NCBI GenBank assembly: GCA_903857865.1
Contig: CAIOGO010000013.1
Span: forward strand, 58,963-122,962
DNA: 64,000 bases
From: an uncultured bacterium
Lineage (GTDB): Bacteria > Bipolaricaulota > Bipolaricaulia > UBA7950 > UBA9294
Reading direction: 5' to 3'
Positions 39,490-48,112 of the stretch are shown here, piece by piece (the stretch's first letter is position 1; the number at the start of each line of letters is the position of its first letter). The translations under genes were made by a program, and so were the position numbers. The notes beneath the pieces were generated by a model that was given only the letters and a program-made list of their open reading frames with translations, was not told where the DNA came from and ran no database searches.

Positions 39490-40878
39490 ATGCTTCTCGA
39501 TGCGGTGCGTAGCGCGATCCGACGCTACTCCATGATCGAACGTGGGGACCGCGTTGTCGTCGCCGTGTCGGGAGGTGCAGACTCCATGGCCCTCCTGTCT
39601 GCGCTTCACGCGTTGTCGTCGGACCTGCACTGCGAGCTCGCCGTGGCCCATCTCGACCACGGGCTGCGCCCGTCCTCCGCGGCCGACGCGCGCTTTGTCG
39701 AAGAGCAGGCAGCGAGCCTCGGCCTGCCGGTGATGTCGGAGCGGTGCGACGTTCGCAGCGAGGCGGCGGCCAGGCGACAGGGAATCGAGGAAGCGGCCCG
39801 CGGGGTTCGTCGGGCCTTTCTCGCTCGCGTCGCAGCCGAATGGGGTGCGGCGCGCATCGCACTGGGACACACGGCCGACGATCAGGCGGAGACCGTCCTC
39901 TTCCGACTGGCGCGGGGTACGGGATGGGACGGACTCTGCGGCATGGCACCCGTCAGCGGACCCATCATCCGTCCCCTCCTCTTCCTGACGCGTGGCGAGG
40001 TGCGTCAGTTCGCTGCGGACCAGGGGATTCCGTGGCGCGAGGATGAAACGAACAGCGATGTGAGCTTCGCGCGGAACCGCATTCGCGAGCGAGTTCTGCC
40101 AGAACTTGCGGCCATCAACTCGGACGTCGTGCGGACCGTGGCGCGGTTCGCCGACATCGCCGGCGACATGCGCGGGACCGAGCGGTACGTCGTCGACCGG
40201 CTGTGGGGTGACATCTGCGAAAGCGAGAACTCAGGTTCGCTTCGGCTGGCGCGGACCCGCGTCGCCGCCTTGCCGCCGAGCGTGCAATTCATCGTGCTCC
40301 GCGAGGCGATCTGCCGCGCGCGTGGTGACCTTCGGGGCCTTGGGCGCTCGCATGTCGCGGCGGCGCGACGTCTCGTCGAAGGCGAGGACGAACGAGGCGA
40401 GCTTCATCTCCCGCGACTTCGCCTGTTGGTGTCGCGAGGGTCGATTGACTTCCTGGCCGGCGGTCGCCGGCCGCCGGCCGGTCCGTGGCTCGTTCCTCTG
40501 CCGCTTGGGCGCACGTCGGTTGCCGCGGCGGGTCTCTCGGTCGAGATCTCCCTCGTGACGCGTGGCGAAGTCCCCACGACGTTCACGGGGAATCCTTGGG
40601 AGGAAGTTGCGGATGCCGACGCGGTGAGGTTCCCGCTCGTCGCGCGAGGGCGCCGCGATGGGGACCGATTCGCCCCGCTCGGAATGGAAAGAGACGTTCG
40701 TTTGAAGTCATTCCTGATCAATGCGCGCGTCCCTGTCGTGGAACGCGACCGCCTCGCTCTTGTCTGCGACCAGGAGAAGATCGTGTGGGTGGCCGGCGTC
40801 CGCCTCAGCGACCGCGTGAAGCTGCGCGACTCGACGCAGCGTGTGCTCGTGATGCGAGCGGAAGAGGTGGTGCAATGA
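39490..40878 (+). CDS. tilS: tRNA(Ile)-lysidine synthetase
   Basis: Converts C34 of tRNA-Ile(CAU) to lysidine, which is needed to read AUA. The 462 residues include the PP-loop SGGADS (residues 27-32), LDHGLRPSSAADARFVEEQA, the conserved LGHTADDQAETVLFRLARGT and RPLLFLTR, and a C-terminal TilS domain with GRRDGDRFAPLGM and FLINARVPVVERDRLALV. The ATG at 39490 is chosen because the preceding frame is antisense filler. Its stop overlaps the rseP start (ATGA). Confidence 0.95.
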   Translation: MLLDAVRSAIRRYSMIERGDRVVVAVSGGADSMALLSALHALSSDLHCELAVAHLDHGLRPSSAADARFVEEQAASLGLPVMSERCDVRSEAAARRQGIEEAARGVRRAFLARVAAEWGAARIALGHTADDQAETVLFRLARGTGWDGLCGMAPVSGPIIRPLLFLTRGEVRQFAADQGIPWREDETNSDVSFARNRIRERVLPELAAINSDVVRTVARFADIAGDMRGTERYVVDRLWGDICESENSGSLRLARTRVAALPPSVQFIVLREAICRARGDLRGLGRSHVAAARRLVEGEDERGELHLPRLRLLVSRGSIDFLAGGRRPPAGPWLVPLPLGRTSVAAAGLSVEISLVTRGEVPTTFTGNPWEEVADADAVRFPLVARGRRDGDRFAPLGMERDVRLKSFLINARVPVVERDRLALVCDQEKIVWVAGVRLSDRVKLRDSTQRVLVMRAEEVVQ

Positions 40879-42173
40879 CCGTACTGCTTTTCATCCTGAC
40901 ACTCATTGTTCTTGTCGGGATTCACGAGCTCGGCCACTTCCTTGCGGCGCGCGCCTTCGGAGTCTACGTGCACGAGTTCTCGATCGGGATGGGTCCCATT
41001 CTCGTTTCGCGGAAGCGCGGCGAGATTCTCTACGCCCTGCGCCTCATTCCGATAGGCGGCTACGTGCGTATGGCAGGCGAAGATCGCCTCGAGACGGGAG
41101 ACGCCATCCCCGCCGAACGGGTGCTCCACAACAAGCCGGCGTACGTGCGCATCCTGATCTGCCTTGCAGGCCCGGTCATGAACGCAGTCCTCGCACTGGC
41201 CATCATCTTGGCCGTGTCGTGGACGGTGAACCTGCCTGTCCTACAGGTCGCGGACACAGTGCCCGGGGCGCCGGCAGCCGGGGTCCTCCAGGCGGGCGAT
41301 CGGCTGCTCGTGATCGCAGACACGACGGTCTACACAACATCCGATGTTTCTCGCGCGATCGATGTATCGAACGGACAACCCCTCGAGATCGTCATTCGCC
41401 GCGATGGGGTGGAGCAGAAGGTCACGCTCCAGCCGCGGGCGGCAGAAGACGGATCTGGATACGCGGTCGGGATCTACTTCTCAGCGATTGCGGAAACGAC
41501 TGAGATCGTCTCGGTCCCCGCCGCTTCGCCGCTGTACGTGGCTGGCGTCGAGGCGGGGGATCAGATCGTCTCGGTCAACGGGGAGGCCACAACCACGAGG
41601 GCGCAGCTCCTCACGGCACTCGATCGTGCGCTAGAGGGGAACGACACGGTCACGCTTGCAGTCCTGCGCGACGGATCTCAGATCGACGTGTCCCTGCGGG
41701 CCGGCGGGCGAACCGTCGACCAAGTCGTGAAGGACGTTCGGTTCGGCAATCATGGAGTGGAGTACCATCGCCCGGGGTTTGCCGCCGGACTTGCGCTCGG
41801 CTTGCGCAATTTCGCGACGTACGCCTCGCTTCTCGCACAGACCTTGAGGGATCTCGTGGCAGGCTCGCAAGAAGCTCGCGACGCGGTCTCCGGCCCGGTC
41901 GGGATCGCCGACATGATTGGGCAGAGTCTGTCTTACGGATTCTTGGCCTTCTTGCAGATTCTCGGGTTCCTGAGTCTGAACTTCGCGATCATCAACCTGA
42001 TCCCGTTTCCGGGTCTGGATGGAAGCCGCGTCCTGTTCGCTCTTGTCGAGTGGGTCCGAGGAAAGCCGATCCCGCCTCAACGCGAAGGCATCATCCACGC
42101 CATCGGCTTCGTCATCCTGCTGGTGCTCCTCATGTTGGTCACGTATCGGGACATTCTGCGGCTGCTTGGATGA
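40875..42173 (+). CDS. rseP: RseP-type site-2 membrane metalloprotease
   Basis: Intramembrane zinc protease of 432 residues. HELGH (His17-His21) lies in the first membrane helix, and the partner motif IINLIPFPGLDGSRV lies in a C-terminal helix. Two PDZ-like domains sit between them (about 115-195 and 205-290, with GVLQAGDRLLVI and GVEAGDQIVSVNG). It cleaves anti-sigma or signal-peptide remnants within the membrane. No rseA/sigma-E pair is in the window. Four-base coupling to tilS and convergent overlap with ispF (35 bp) show how tight the gene packing is. Confidence 0.94.
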   Translation: MTVLLFILTLIVLVGIHELGHFLAARAFGVYVHEFSIGMGPILVSRKRGEILYALRLIPIGGYVRMAGEDRLETGDAIPAERVLHNKPAYVRILICLAGPVMNAVLALAIILAVSWTVNLPVLQVADTVPGAPAAGVLQAGDRLLVIADTTVYTTSDVSRAIDVSNGQPLEIVIRRDGVEQKVTLQPRAAEDGSGYAVGIYFSAIAETTEIVSVPAASPLYVAGVEAGDQIVSVNGEATTTRAQLLTALDRALEGNDTVTLAVLRDGSQIDVSLRAGGRTVDQVVKDVRFGNHGVEYHRPGFAAGLALGLRNFATYASLLAQTLRDLVAGSQEARDAVSGPVGIADMIGQSLSYGFLAFLQILGFLSLNFAIINLIPFPGLDGSRVLFALVEWVRGKPIPPQREGIIHAIGFVILLVLLMLVTYRDILRLLG

Positions 42174-42639
42174 GGCACACGACCCAGGCCGCGATCCCTT
42201 CGCCGCGGCCGATGGCGCCCATCGTTTCGCTGGTCGTTGCCTTAAGATTCACGCGCGTTTCGTCGATGCCAAGGACGTGAGCGACGTTCGCGCGCATGGC
42301 GTCGAAGTAGCGAGACAGTCGGGGGCGTTCGGCGATCACCGTCGCATCGACGTTGACGACACGCCAGCCGGCGCCACGAAGCTTGTCGACGACATCCTCC
42401 AAAAGGCGCAGGCTGGAGATGCCGCGGAAGCGTTTGTCGGTGTCCGGGTAGTGGATGCCGATGTCTCCCAACCCGGCGGCGCCGAGAAGCGCGTCGCAGA
42501 TGGCGTGCGTCAAGACGTCGGCGTCGGAGTGACCGAGCAGGCCGCGCTCGAAGAGAACCTCCACCCCTCCCAGGATGAGCGGGCGTCCAGCGACGAGACG
42601 GTGTACGTCGACTCCGAGTCCGACGCGGGATTCAGTCAT
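42139..42639 (-). CDS. ispF: 2-C-methyl-D-erythritol 2,4-cyclodiphosphate synthase
   Basis: Enzyme of the MEP isoprenoid pathway, 166 residues from the ATG at 42639. The metal site is GVDVHRL (Asp11, His13) and GHSDADV (His37), and the CDP-binding end has LKATTSETMGAIGRGEGIAA. It is the last gene of a recA-recX-ispF run: the recX stop lies 8 bp inside its start. IspD, its usual neighbour, is not in the window. It overlaps rseP tail to tail. Confidence 0.96.
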   Translation of the reverse strand: MTESRVGLGVDVHRLVAGRPLILGGVEVLFERGLLGHSDADVLTHAICDALLGAAGLGDIGIHYPDTDKRFRGISSLRLLEDVVDKLRGAGWRVVNVDATVIAERPRLSRYFDAMRANVAHVLGIDETRVNLKATTSETMGAIGRGEGIAAWVVCLIQAAAECPDT

Positions 42640-43078
42640 GGTCGCTCCCCTCGAGAGCGCGGCGCACGCTGTCCGCGGCAACGGAACTCGAGAAACCGCG
42701 GCGGATGAGGAAGTCGATCGTACGTCGACGCCGGGTCATCTCGTCCAGTCCGCCGAGGCGTGCCAAGCGCACCTCAGCCAGGCCTCGCGCGATGTCGCGC
42801 TCCCGCTCCTCCGGGTAGTGATCGCGCACGGCCGCGGAAGTCACGTCGCGAGGCACCTTCCGCCCCCGCAACTCCTCCTCGATCGCGCGGCGCGACAGGG
42901 GGTGATGGAGCATGCGGTCCTCGACCCACAACCGCGCAAAGACGCGATCGTCAATCCATCCGTGGTCTCGCGCCGCGGCAAGCGCGGCGTCGATGTCCTC
43001 ACAGGAGAAGCCGGCCTCTTCCAAACGATCCCTTGCCTCGCGTTCCGAGAGCGGCCTGTGGCGAAGAGACCGAGCCAG
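42632..43078 (-). CDS. recX: Regulatory protein RecX
   Basis: Modulates RecA filaments. The frame downstream of recA has the three-helix RecX repeats: LARSLRHRPLSEREARDRLEEAGFSCEDIDAALAAARDHGWIDDRVFARLWVEDR, the RAIEEELRGRKVPRDV segment and TIDFLIRRGFSSSVAADSVRRAL. No ATG or GTG is in frame after the recA stop. A CTG at 43078 is the likeliest start and gives 148 residues. Otherwise initiation would lie inside recA. Coupled expression with recA is expected. Confidence 0.85.
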   Translation of the reverse strand: MARSLRHRPLSEREARDRLEEAGFSCEDIDAALAAARDHGWIDDRVFARLWVEDRMLHHPLSRRAIEEELRGRKVPRDVTSAAVRDHYPEERERDIARGLAEVRLARLGGLDEMTRRRRTIDFLIRRGFSSSVAADSVRRALEGSDHD

Positions 43079-43091
43079 CGTCGTTGTGGCG

Positions 43092-44123
43092 TCACTCGTC
43101 TTCTGCGTCGCTAGCCTCCGCCGCGGGGAGCGTGGCGCCGAGCGCCGCCTTCTCGCGGATCGCCGCCTCGAGACTGTTGGCAAGCTCCGCGTTCTCCTCG
43201 AGGGCCTGGGCGCTGTTCCCAATCCCTTGGCCGAGGCGTTCGCTCCCGAACGAGTACCACGATCCGCTCCGCGCAATGAGTCCTAGAGCCTCCCCCGTAT
43301 TGATGAGGTCGCGGGAGCGAACGATGCCCCGCCCGTAGATGAGGTCGAACGACGCCTCCTTGAACGGGGGAGCCACCTTGTTCTTGACCACGCGGACGGT
43401 GATGTGGGTTCCGACGCGCTCGGTTCCTTCTTCGATCTTGCCCGAACCCCACATCTGCAGACGGAGCGACGCGTAGAACTTGAGCGCCCACCCGCCGGCC
43501 GTCGTCGTCGACGGGCCGAAGCGAGACGCGCTGATCATCGATCGCATCTGGTTTGTGAACACGACGATGGTCTTCGACTGCGAGATCGCCCCGGAGAGCT
43601 TGCGCATCGCCTGGCTCATCAGACGAGCCTGGAGGCCGACCTGCGAGTCGCCCATCTGGCCCTCGATCTCCGCGGCAGGCACGAGGGCGGCCACCGAGTC
43701 GATGACGATGATGTCGACCGCGCCGCTTCGCGTGAGCTGCTCGGTGATCTCGAGGCCCTGCTCGCCGGAGTTCGGCTGCGAAATCAGGATGTGGTCGAGG
43801 TCAACGCCGAGGGCGCGGCTGTAGGTCGGATCAAGAGCGTGCTCTGCGTCAATGAATGCCGCCGTGCCGCCGCGCTTCTGGACTTCGGCGATCATGTGCA
43901 AGGCAAGCGTGGTCTTTCCGCTCGACTCCATGCCGAAGATCTCAATGATGCGTCCGCGCGGAATGCCGCCGACGCCAAGAGCGATGTCTAACGCCAGCGA
44001 GCCGGACGGCACAGTCTCCACCTGCAGGATCTGGGCACCATCGCCGAGCCACATGATGGAACCCTCGCCGTACGCCTTCTTGATCTGTTTCAGCGTGCTT
44101 TCGAGGACTTCGCGCTTCCCCAT
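43092..44123 (-). CDS. recA: Recombinase RecA
   Basis: 343 residues, the standard RecA length. Walker A is [12 protein letters not shown], followed by [30 protein letters not shown], the loop [19 protein letters not shown] and the L2 and QTR-equivalent region around [13 protein letters not shown]. The C-terminal tail is acidic. A GGGGGAACC site precedes the ATG. Upstream lie two near-identical promoters arranged in tandem (44153-44181 and 44262-44290). No clear LexA box is seen. Confidence 0.98.
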   Translation of the reverse strand: MGKREVLESTLKQIKKAYGEGSIMWLGDGAQILQVETVPSGSLALDIALGVGGIPRGRIIEIFGMESSGKTTLALHMIAEVQKRGGTAAFIDAEHALDPTYSRALGVDLDHILISQPNSGEQGLEITEQLTRSGAVDIIVIDSVAALVPAAEIEGQMGDSQVGLQARLMSQAMRKLSGAISQSKTIVVFTNQMRSMISASRFGPSTTTAGGWALKFYASLRLQMWGSGKIEEGTERVGTHITVRVVKNKVAPPFKEASFDLIYGRGIVRSRDLINTGEALGLIARSGSWYSFGSERLGQGIGNSAQALEENAELANSLEAAIREKAALGATLPAAEASDAEDE

Positions 44124-44152
44124 GGTTCCCCCCTCGACCGAATCTTGCGTCG

Positions 44153-44181
44153 ATCATAGTGCAAGAGCGACGGCGCTTCAA
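44153..44181 (-). promoter_or_regulatory. recA promoter P1 (proximal)
   Basis: On the minus strand TTGAAG (44181-44176), 17-bp spacer, TATGAT (44158-44153), about 30 nt before the recA ATG. Confidence 0.65.
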
Positions 44182-44261
44182 AGCTGCGCGTGGCCTGTCC
44201 CCGTTCGTCGTGCCGAGGGCCTGACCTGCACTATCTCAGCAAAGCGCCGCATCTTGCATCG

Positions 44262-44290
44262 ATTGTATGGCAAGGGCCGGGATGCTTCAA
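44262..44290 (-). promoter_or_regulatory. recA promoter P2 (distal)
   Basis: On the minus strand TTGAAG (44290-44285), 17-bp spacer, TACAAT (44267-44262). Same -35 and spacing as P1, one duplicated unit upstream. Confidence 0.6.
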
Positions 44291-44319
44291 AGCTGCACGG
44301 GCATCCCTCCTGCCGTTCG

Positions 44320-45267
44320 TCAAGCGGAGGCCGCGCTCCGCATGCGCGCCGCTGCCTCAACGAACTGCCTCGCTGCCGCGGGATCGACGTTCGGCAGGAG
44401 AAGCGTGAGGCTCCCGATTCGAAGCGAGATCCCCCTGCGGACAAGCGAGAGGCGGACGGAGTCGATGCGTCGTTCGATCGTTCCCTCAAGGCGTGAGGTG
44501 GAGCCTCGCAGGGCGCGGAATGCGATGCGTGCCGCCGCGCGCTGGAGCATGGCCGAGGGTCCCGCCTCGGCGATCCCAACGTCGAGGAGGGTGCGGAGCG
44601 CGTCGGCTGCGTCCCGGCGGGCGTCCTTGGCAAACTCGATCACGATCGTGCCGCGCTCCGTCAGAACAAGGGTCAGGCGGTCCTTCGCGTCCGAGACACG
44701 AGCCACTTCCTCCAGCCAAGCGACCTCCACGACGTGCTCTCTGCCGACCCCTTTGAGGGTGCGTTCGCCGAGGGGCACGTAGCGGAGGTCGTCCGGCAGC
44801 CGGGCGCGGCTCTGGACGGAAGCCGTCGTCAGGACTTGGCTTCCCTTGGCGATGCTGGACAAACGCTGGGCCAGATTCACCGTGTGACCGATGAAGTCGA
44901 CGTCCGTCATGATGGGCGTGCCGCTCGAAACGCCGATTCCAACGTGGATGGATGCGTTCGGCGTCTTCTCGTTGCGGTCGCGCAGGGCACGTTGGAGGTC
45001 GACGGCGGCACGGAGGGCGTCGAGGGGTTCTTCGAACGCCGCCATCACGCCGTCGCCGAGCGTCTTCACGACGATCCCGTGCTCGCCGATCTCGTCTCGC
45101 AGAATCGCTTCGTGCTCTTCGGTGAGCTCATAGGCGGCATGGTCTCCTTCGCGAGCAGCGTAGGCTGAGAACCCGCGCAGATCGCTGAAGAACAGGCCGA
45201 TTTCCTCTCCGGATTCGATGTGAGTTCGGAGTTGCTGCCGGATCTTAAGCGTCCGACTCCAGGACAT
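44320..45267 (-). CDS. Class III nucleotidyl cyclase-domain protein
   Basis: 315 residues from the ATG at 45267 (AAAGGAACTT upstream). The class III cyclase domain (about 22-190) shows the metal-binding FFSDLRGFS (Asp29), VVKTLGDGVMAAF (Asp71), IHVGIGVSSGTPI and DFIGHTVNLAQRLSSIA, which holds the transition-state Asn/Arg positions. The C-terminal 120 residues are an unassigned helical/beta domain. No membrane segment is present. It is divergent from a cyclic-nucleotide-binding protein 83 bp away, so the pair is probably a complete cNMP signal generator and receiver. A TATAAT lies in the shared gap on the minus strand. Confidence 0.88.
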   Translation of the reverse strand: MSWSRTLKIRQQLRTHIESGEEIGLFFSDLRGFSAYAAREGDHAAYELTEEHEAILRDEIGEHGIVVKTLGDGVMAAFEEPLDALRAAVDLQRALRDRNEKTPNASIHVGIGVSSGTPIMTDVDFIGHTVNLAQRLSSIAKGSQVLTTASVQSRARLPDDLRYVPLGERTLKGVGREHVVEVAWLEEVARVSDAKDRLTLVLTERGTIVIEFAKDARRDAADALRTLLDVGIAEAGPSAMLQRAAARIAFRALRGSTSRLEGTIERRIDSVRLSLVRRGISLRIGSLTLLLPNVDPAAARQFVEAAARMRSAASA

Positions 45268-45350
45268 AAGTTCCTTTCGAGAGGCTGGAAAACGAGATCG
45301 CCCGATTATATCATCGATTCCTGCGTCGACGCGCACGAAAGGAGCGGGGA

Positions 45351-45779
45351 ATGGAGAACACGAAGATCATCGAAGCCCTGAAGAAGACGCCCATCTTCGC
45401 CAAGTCCAGCGACGAGAGTCTGGCGAGTCTGCTGAAGTCGGCCATCCAGAAGACGGTGCAGGCAGGGACAAAGATCGTTGAGAAGGGCCAGAGCGGTCTC
45501 GGATTCTACCTGATCCTACAGGGCAAGGCGGACGTTATGTCGGGAGGGAAGAAGCTCGCCGAGTTCGGAGAGGGCAGCTTCTTCGGAGAGCTTTCGGTCA
45601 TCGATGGCGCGCCGCGCACGGCCGATGTCGTCGCCAAGACGGAGACAACGTGCCTCGTGCTTTCGCAGTGGGCGATGCGCAGCATCATCGGGACCCATCC
45701 GGAGATCGCTCTGAGCATGCTCGAGGAGTTGGCGCACCGGCTCCGTGTGACGGACGAGACGCACAACCGGTGCTCCTAG
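45351..45779 (+). CDS. Cyclic-nucleotide-binding domain protein
   Basis: 142-residue stand-alone CNB domain. The phosphate-binding cassette reads FFGELSVIDGAPRTADV (about 77-93, Arg89 for the cyclic phosphate), after a beta roll with IVEKGQSGLGFYLILQGKADV. There is no DNA-binding or enzyme domain, so the output must be through a partner protein. The neighbouring cyclase is the obvious source of its ligand. The Glu and Arg of the cassette fit cAMP, though cGMP is not excluded. AAAGGAGCGGGG precedes the ATG. Confidence 0.9.
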   Translation: MENTKIIEALKKTPIFAKSSDESLASLLKSAIQKTVQAGTKIVEKGQSGLGFYLILQGKADVMSGGKKLAEFGEGSFFGELSVIDGAPRTADVVAKTETTCLVLSQWAMRSIIGTHPEIALSMLEELAHRLRVTDETHNRCS

Positions 45780-45789
45780 CGGCGGGTCC

Positions 45790-46527
45790 GTGGCCTCTGT
45801 TCCGCTTCTCTGTTTAGGTTCCGCGGCGGCGCTGTCCGACGGCCGGCAGTGGAACGCGACGCTCATTGACGGACGCGTTCTTCTCGATCTGCCGCCGACC
45901 GCCGTGCTCGAAATGCACCGCCACGGGATCGATCTGGCGTCCCTCGACGTCGTCCTGATCAGTCACCTGCACGCCGATCATGTCTTCGGTCTTCCCTTTC
46001 TCCTCCTCGAGTACGCCGTGCGCTGCGAGCGTCAGAAGCCGCTGTACGTGGTCGGCCCTCCGGGACTCCGTGCGCAGAGCGAGATCCTGTTCACCCTGGC
46101 TTGGCCGGGCATGGGAAAGGCGGGCCTGCGACCCAGTGGGCCCATCGAGTACGTCGAGGTCGAGCCTGGCCGCGAGGTCCGCGTCGCCGACCTTGTCGTC
46201 TCGGCCACGCCCATGTCGCACTTCGGCCTGCTCGCGTTCGGGTACCGGTTCACGTGTCGCGGAGTCCGCTTCGCGTACACGGGCGATACCGGCGATTGCT
46301 GCGAACTTGAGGAACTGCTGTCGGACGTCGACGTGGCCATCATGGAGCTCACGCATCCCACATCGAAGAACGACCCGGGGCACCTTGACGCCGAGCGCCT
46401 CGCCTGCCTTACCGAGAACGCACGCCGGCGGGGGACGCGCCTGTTTGCGACGCACATGACGGAGCCTCCCGCCGTGTCGCCCGACGGCGTGACTCTCTGC
46501 GAGGACGGCAAGACCTACTGGGTCTAG
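45790..46527 (+). CDS. RNase Z-like MBL-fold hydrolase
   Basis: 245 residues with the RNase Z/arylsulfatase-like MBL layout: LCLGSAAALSDGRQWNATLIDG at the start, ISHLHADHVFGLPFLL (metal motif HxHxDH), MSHFGLLAFGYRF, AYTGDTGDC and ELTHPTSKNDPGHLDAERL and FATHMTEP. The order fits tRNase Z-like or phosphodiesterase members, but the exosite arm of true RNase Z is not evident. Given the cyclase and CNB genes directly upstream (10-bp gap), a cyclic-nucleotide phosphodiesterase role is possible; some class II phosphodiesterases share this fold. This is inference from position. The start is GTG at 45790. Confidence 0.82.
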   Translation: MASVPLLCLGSAAALSDGRQWNATLIDGRVLLDLPPTAVLEMHRHGIDLASLDVVLISHLHADHVFGLPFLLLEYAVRCERQKPLYVVGPPGLRAQSEILFTLAWPGMGKAGLRPSGPIEYVEVEPGREVRVADLVVSATPMSHFGLLAFGYRFTCRGVRFAYTGDTGDCCELEELLSDVDVAIMELTHPTSKNDPGHLDAERLACLTENARRRGTRLFATHMTEPPAVSPDGVTLCEDGKTYWV

Positions 46528-46550
46528 GCTAGGCTTCGAGAGTCGGGCGC

Positions 46551-47138
46551 CTATCGTTCGTAGCAGGCGCGGCAGCGCGCCTCGTAGGTCCCCAGGCCCC
46601 CGACTTGGATGACCGGACCGTTCGCTGACGCCGGGCGCCCGTCCACCAGGCGCTGCGAGCGCGTCGCCGCGCCGCCGCACTTGACGCAGACGGCTTCGAG
46701 CTTATCGACGCGGTCGGCGAGCGCGAGGAGAACCGGCATCGGTCCAAAGGGCTCGGCGGCGAACGTCAAGTCGAGGCCGGCGACGATGACCCGCTTTCCG
46801 CGCTCGACGAGGTCCTCGCACAGGGAGGGCAGGCGCTGGGAGAAGAAGTTGCCCTCATCAAAGGCGACGACGGTTGCGCGCTCCATGGCCTCGCGCCCGA
46901 CGGTCCGCTCAAGCGTTTCGATCGTCTCTTCGCCGGGGGCGAGGAGATGGGCTGCAAACTCGCGCCCGTAGTGGGTCATCACCGACGTCGCGCTGTAGCG
47001 GTTGTCGATGGTGGGCTTGAAGAGAAGGATGTCGCCGTGCGCGATGCGCACGCGTTCGAGTCTCCGGATCAGCTCTTCCGTCTTGCCGGAGAACATGCAT
47101 CCGGTGATGACTTCCAACTGGCGGCCCTTCGCGAACAT
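46551..47138 (-). CDS. tdk: Thymidine kinase
   Basis: 195-residue type II thymidine kinase of the salvage pathway. Walker A is ITGCMFSGKTEEL (about 11-23), with FKPTIDNRY, VVAFDEGNFF (Walker B and catalytic Glu), GLDLTFAAEPFGPMPVLLALAD and the zinc-binding Cys pairs VCVKCG and CRAC. GGAGGAACC precedes the ATG. It lies 8 bp downstream of the ABC substrate-binding gene on the same strand, so it may be read with that transport operon. Confidence 0.96.
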   Translation of the reverse strand: MFAKGRQLEVITGCMFSGKTEELIRRLERVRIAHGDILLFKPTIDNRYSATSVMTHYGREFAAHLLAPGEETIETLERTVGREAMERATVVAFDEGNFFSQRLPSLCEDLVERGKRVIVAGLDLTFAAEPFGPMPVLLALADRVDKLEAVCVKCGGAATRSQRLVDGRPASANGPVIQVGGLGTYEARCRACYER

Positions 47139-47146
47139 GGTTCCTC

Positions 47147-48112
47147 CTACGGGTTGATGAGCGACACAAGGTCGGTTGCGACGAGCGACTCGAACGGCGC
47201 CGCGCTGCCCACGAGTCCCGCATCGACGAGGAAACGCTGCACCTCCTCCCAGACGGCCGGATCGTCCAGGTGCACGTCGTCCGCGTAGAGCGGGAGCGTC
47301 GCTGCAAAGGAGAGGCGATCCACTTCGTCGTCCACCTCGGGGACCGCGCGGAATAGGGCCGCGAGCGCCGCGTCCGGGGTCTCGCGCGTCAGACGGACGG
47401 ACTCGGCGACCGCGTCAAGAAACGCAATGAGGTCGGCGCGGCGTTCCAGGACGAGATCGGGGTGCACGACGAACAGGAGGTCGTACGTCTCCGGCACGCA
47501 GAAGTCCTCCTGAGCGAAGAAGACGGGCTCCCGGCCGACGAGTTCTACTTGGATAGCCTCGACGTTGCGGAAGGCGCCGACGGCATCGACGGAGTTCATG
47601 AGCAACGCCGCTACCGTGTTGAAGCCGACGTTGATGAGGTCGACGTCGGCGTCCCCCACCCCAGCGCACGCGAGCATCGTCCGCCACAGGGCGGGCTCAA
47701 GCGGCGCGAGCGAGTAGCCGATCGGCCGGCCGGCCAGGTCGGCGAGCGTTGTGACGCCGCGATCCGCGATCGCCAGGAGGCCGCCGAGGCTGTGGTCGAT
47801 GAGGACGCCGATGGCCACGAGGGGCAATCCTTCAGCGCGGGCCATGAGGTAGTTGATTTGCGGCGTCAGGGCGATATCGACGGCGCGTGCTGCGACGAGC
47901 TTCACGGGGTCGCTCGGGTTGGCGGGGACGAGGAGGTCAATGTCGAGCCCTCGCGCCGCGAACGCCCCGGCGTCGAGGCCCGCGTACAGCGGCACGTGGT
48001 TGGGGTTCGGCAGGTAGTCCAGGCACACGGTGAGCGGCGCGCCGACCCCGCACGCGGACATTGACGCCACGGCCACCGCAACCAGCAGAGTCCCAAACCG
48101 CACGCCCCTCAC
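47147..48112 (-). CDS. ABC transporter substrate-binding lipoprotein (ThiY/RibY-like, NMT1 family)
   Basis: 321 residues from GTG 48112, which overlaps the permease stop (GTGA); a second GTG at 48103 is possible. The signal ends MSAC, a lipobox. The NMT1-like domain shows LDYLPNPNHVPLYAGLDAGAFAARGLDIDLL, close to the pattern of pyrimidine-precursor (ThiY) and riboflavin (RibY) binding proteins, then DIALTPQINYLMARAEG and the closing FVVHPDLVLERR. Substrate is inferred to be a thiamine pyrimidine or a flavin. I saw no TPP or FMN riboswitch in front of the operon. Confidence 0.85.
   Translation of the reverse strand: MRGVRFGTLLVAVAVASMSACGVGAPLTVCLDYLPNPNHVPLYAGLDAGAFAARGLDIDLLVPANPSDPVKLVAARAVDIALTPQINYLMARAEGLPLVAIGVLIDHSLGGLLAIADRGVTTLADLAGRPIGYSLAPLEPALWRTMLACAGVGDADVDLINVGFNTVAALLMNSVDAVGAFRNVEAIQVELVGREPVFFAQEDFCVPETYDLLFVVHPDLVLERRADLIAFLDAVAESVRLTRETPDAALAALFRAVPEVDDEVDRLSFAATLPLYADDVHLDDPAVWEEVQRFLVDAGLVGSAAPFESLVATDLVSLINP

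Larger units (their letters stand above)
44142..44331 (-). repeat. Tandem duplication of the recA promoter region
   Basis: Copies 44142-44220 and 44251-44331 share, in order, ATCTTGC.TCGAT, GCAAG, GCTTCAAAGCTGC, CGTTCGTC and GAGG, at a 109-bp offset. The distal copy overlaps the last bases of the cyclase gene. Confidence 0.8.

Noticed and set aside
44142-44331. LexA box in the recA upstream region
   Set aside because: The shared GACGAACGG is not part of a clear dyad of either the E. coli or B. subtilis type.
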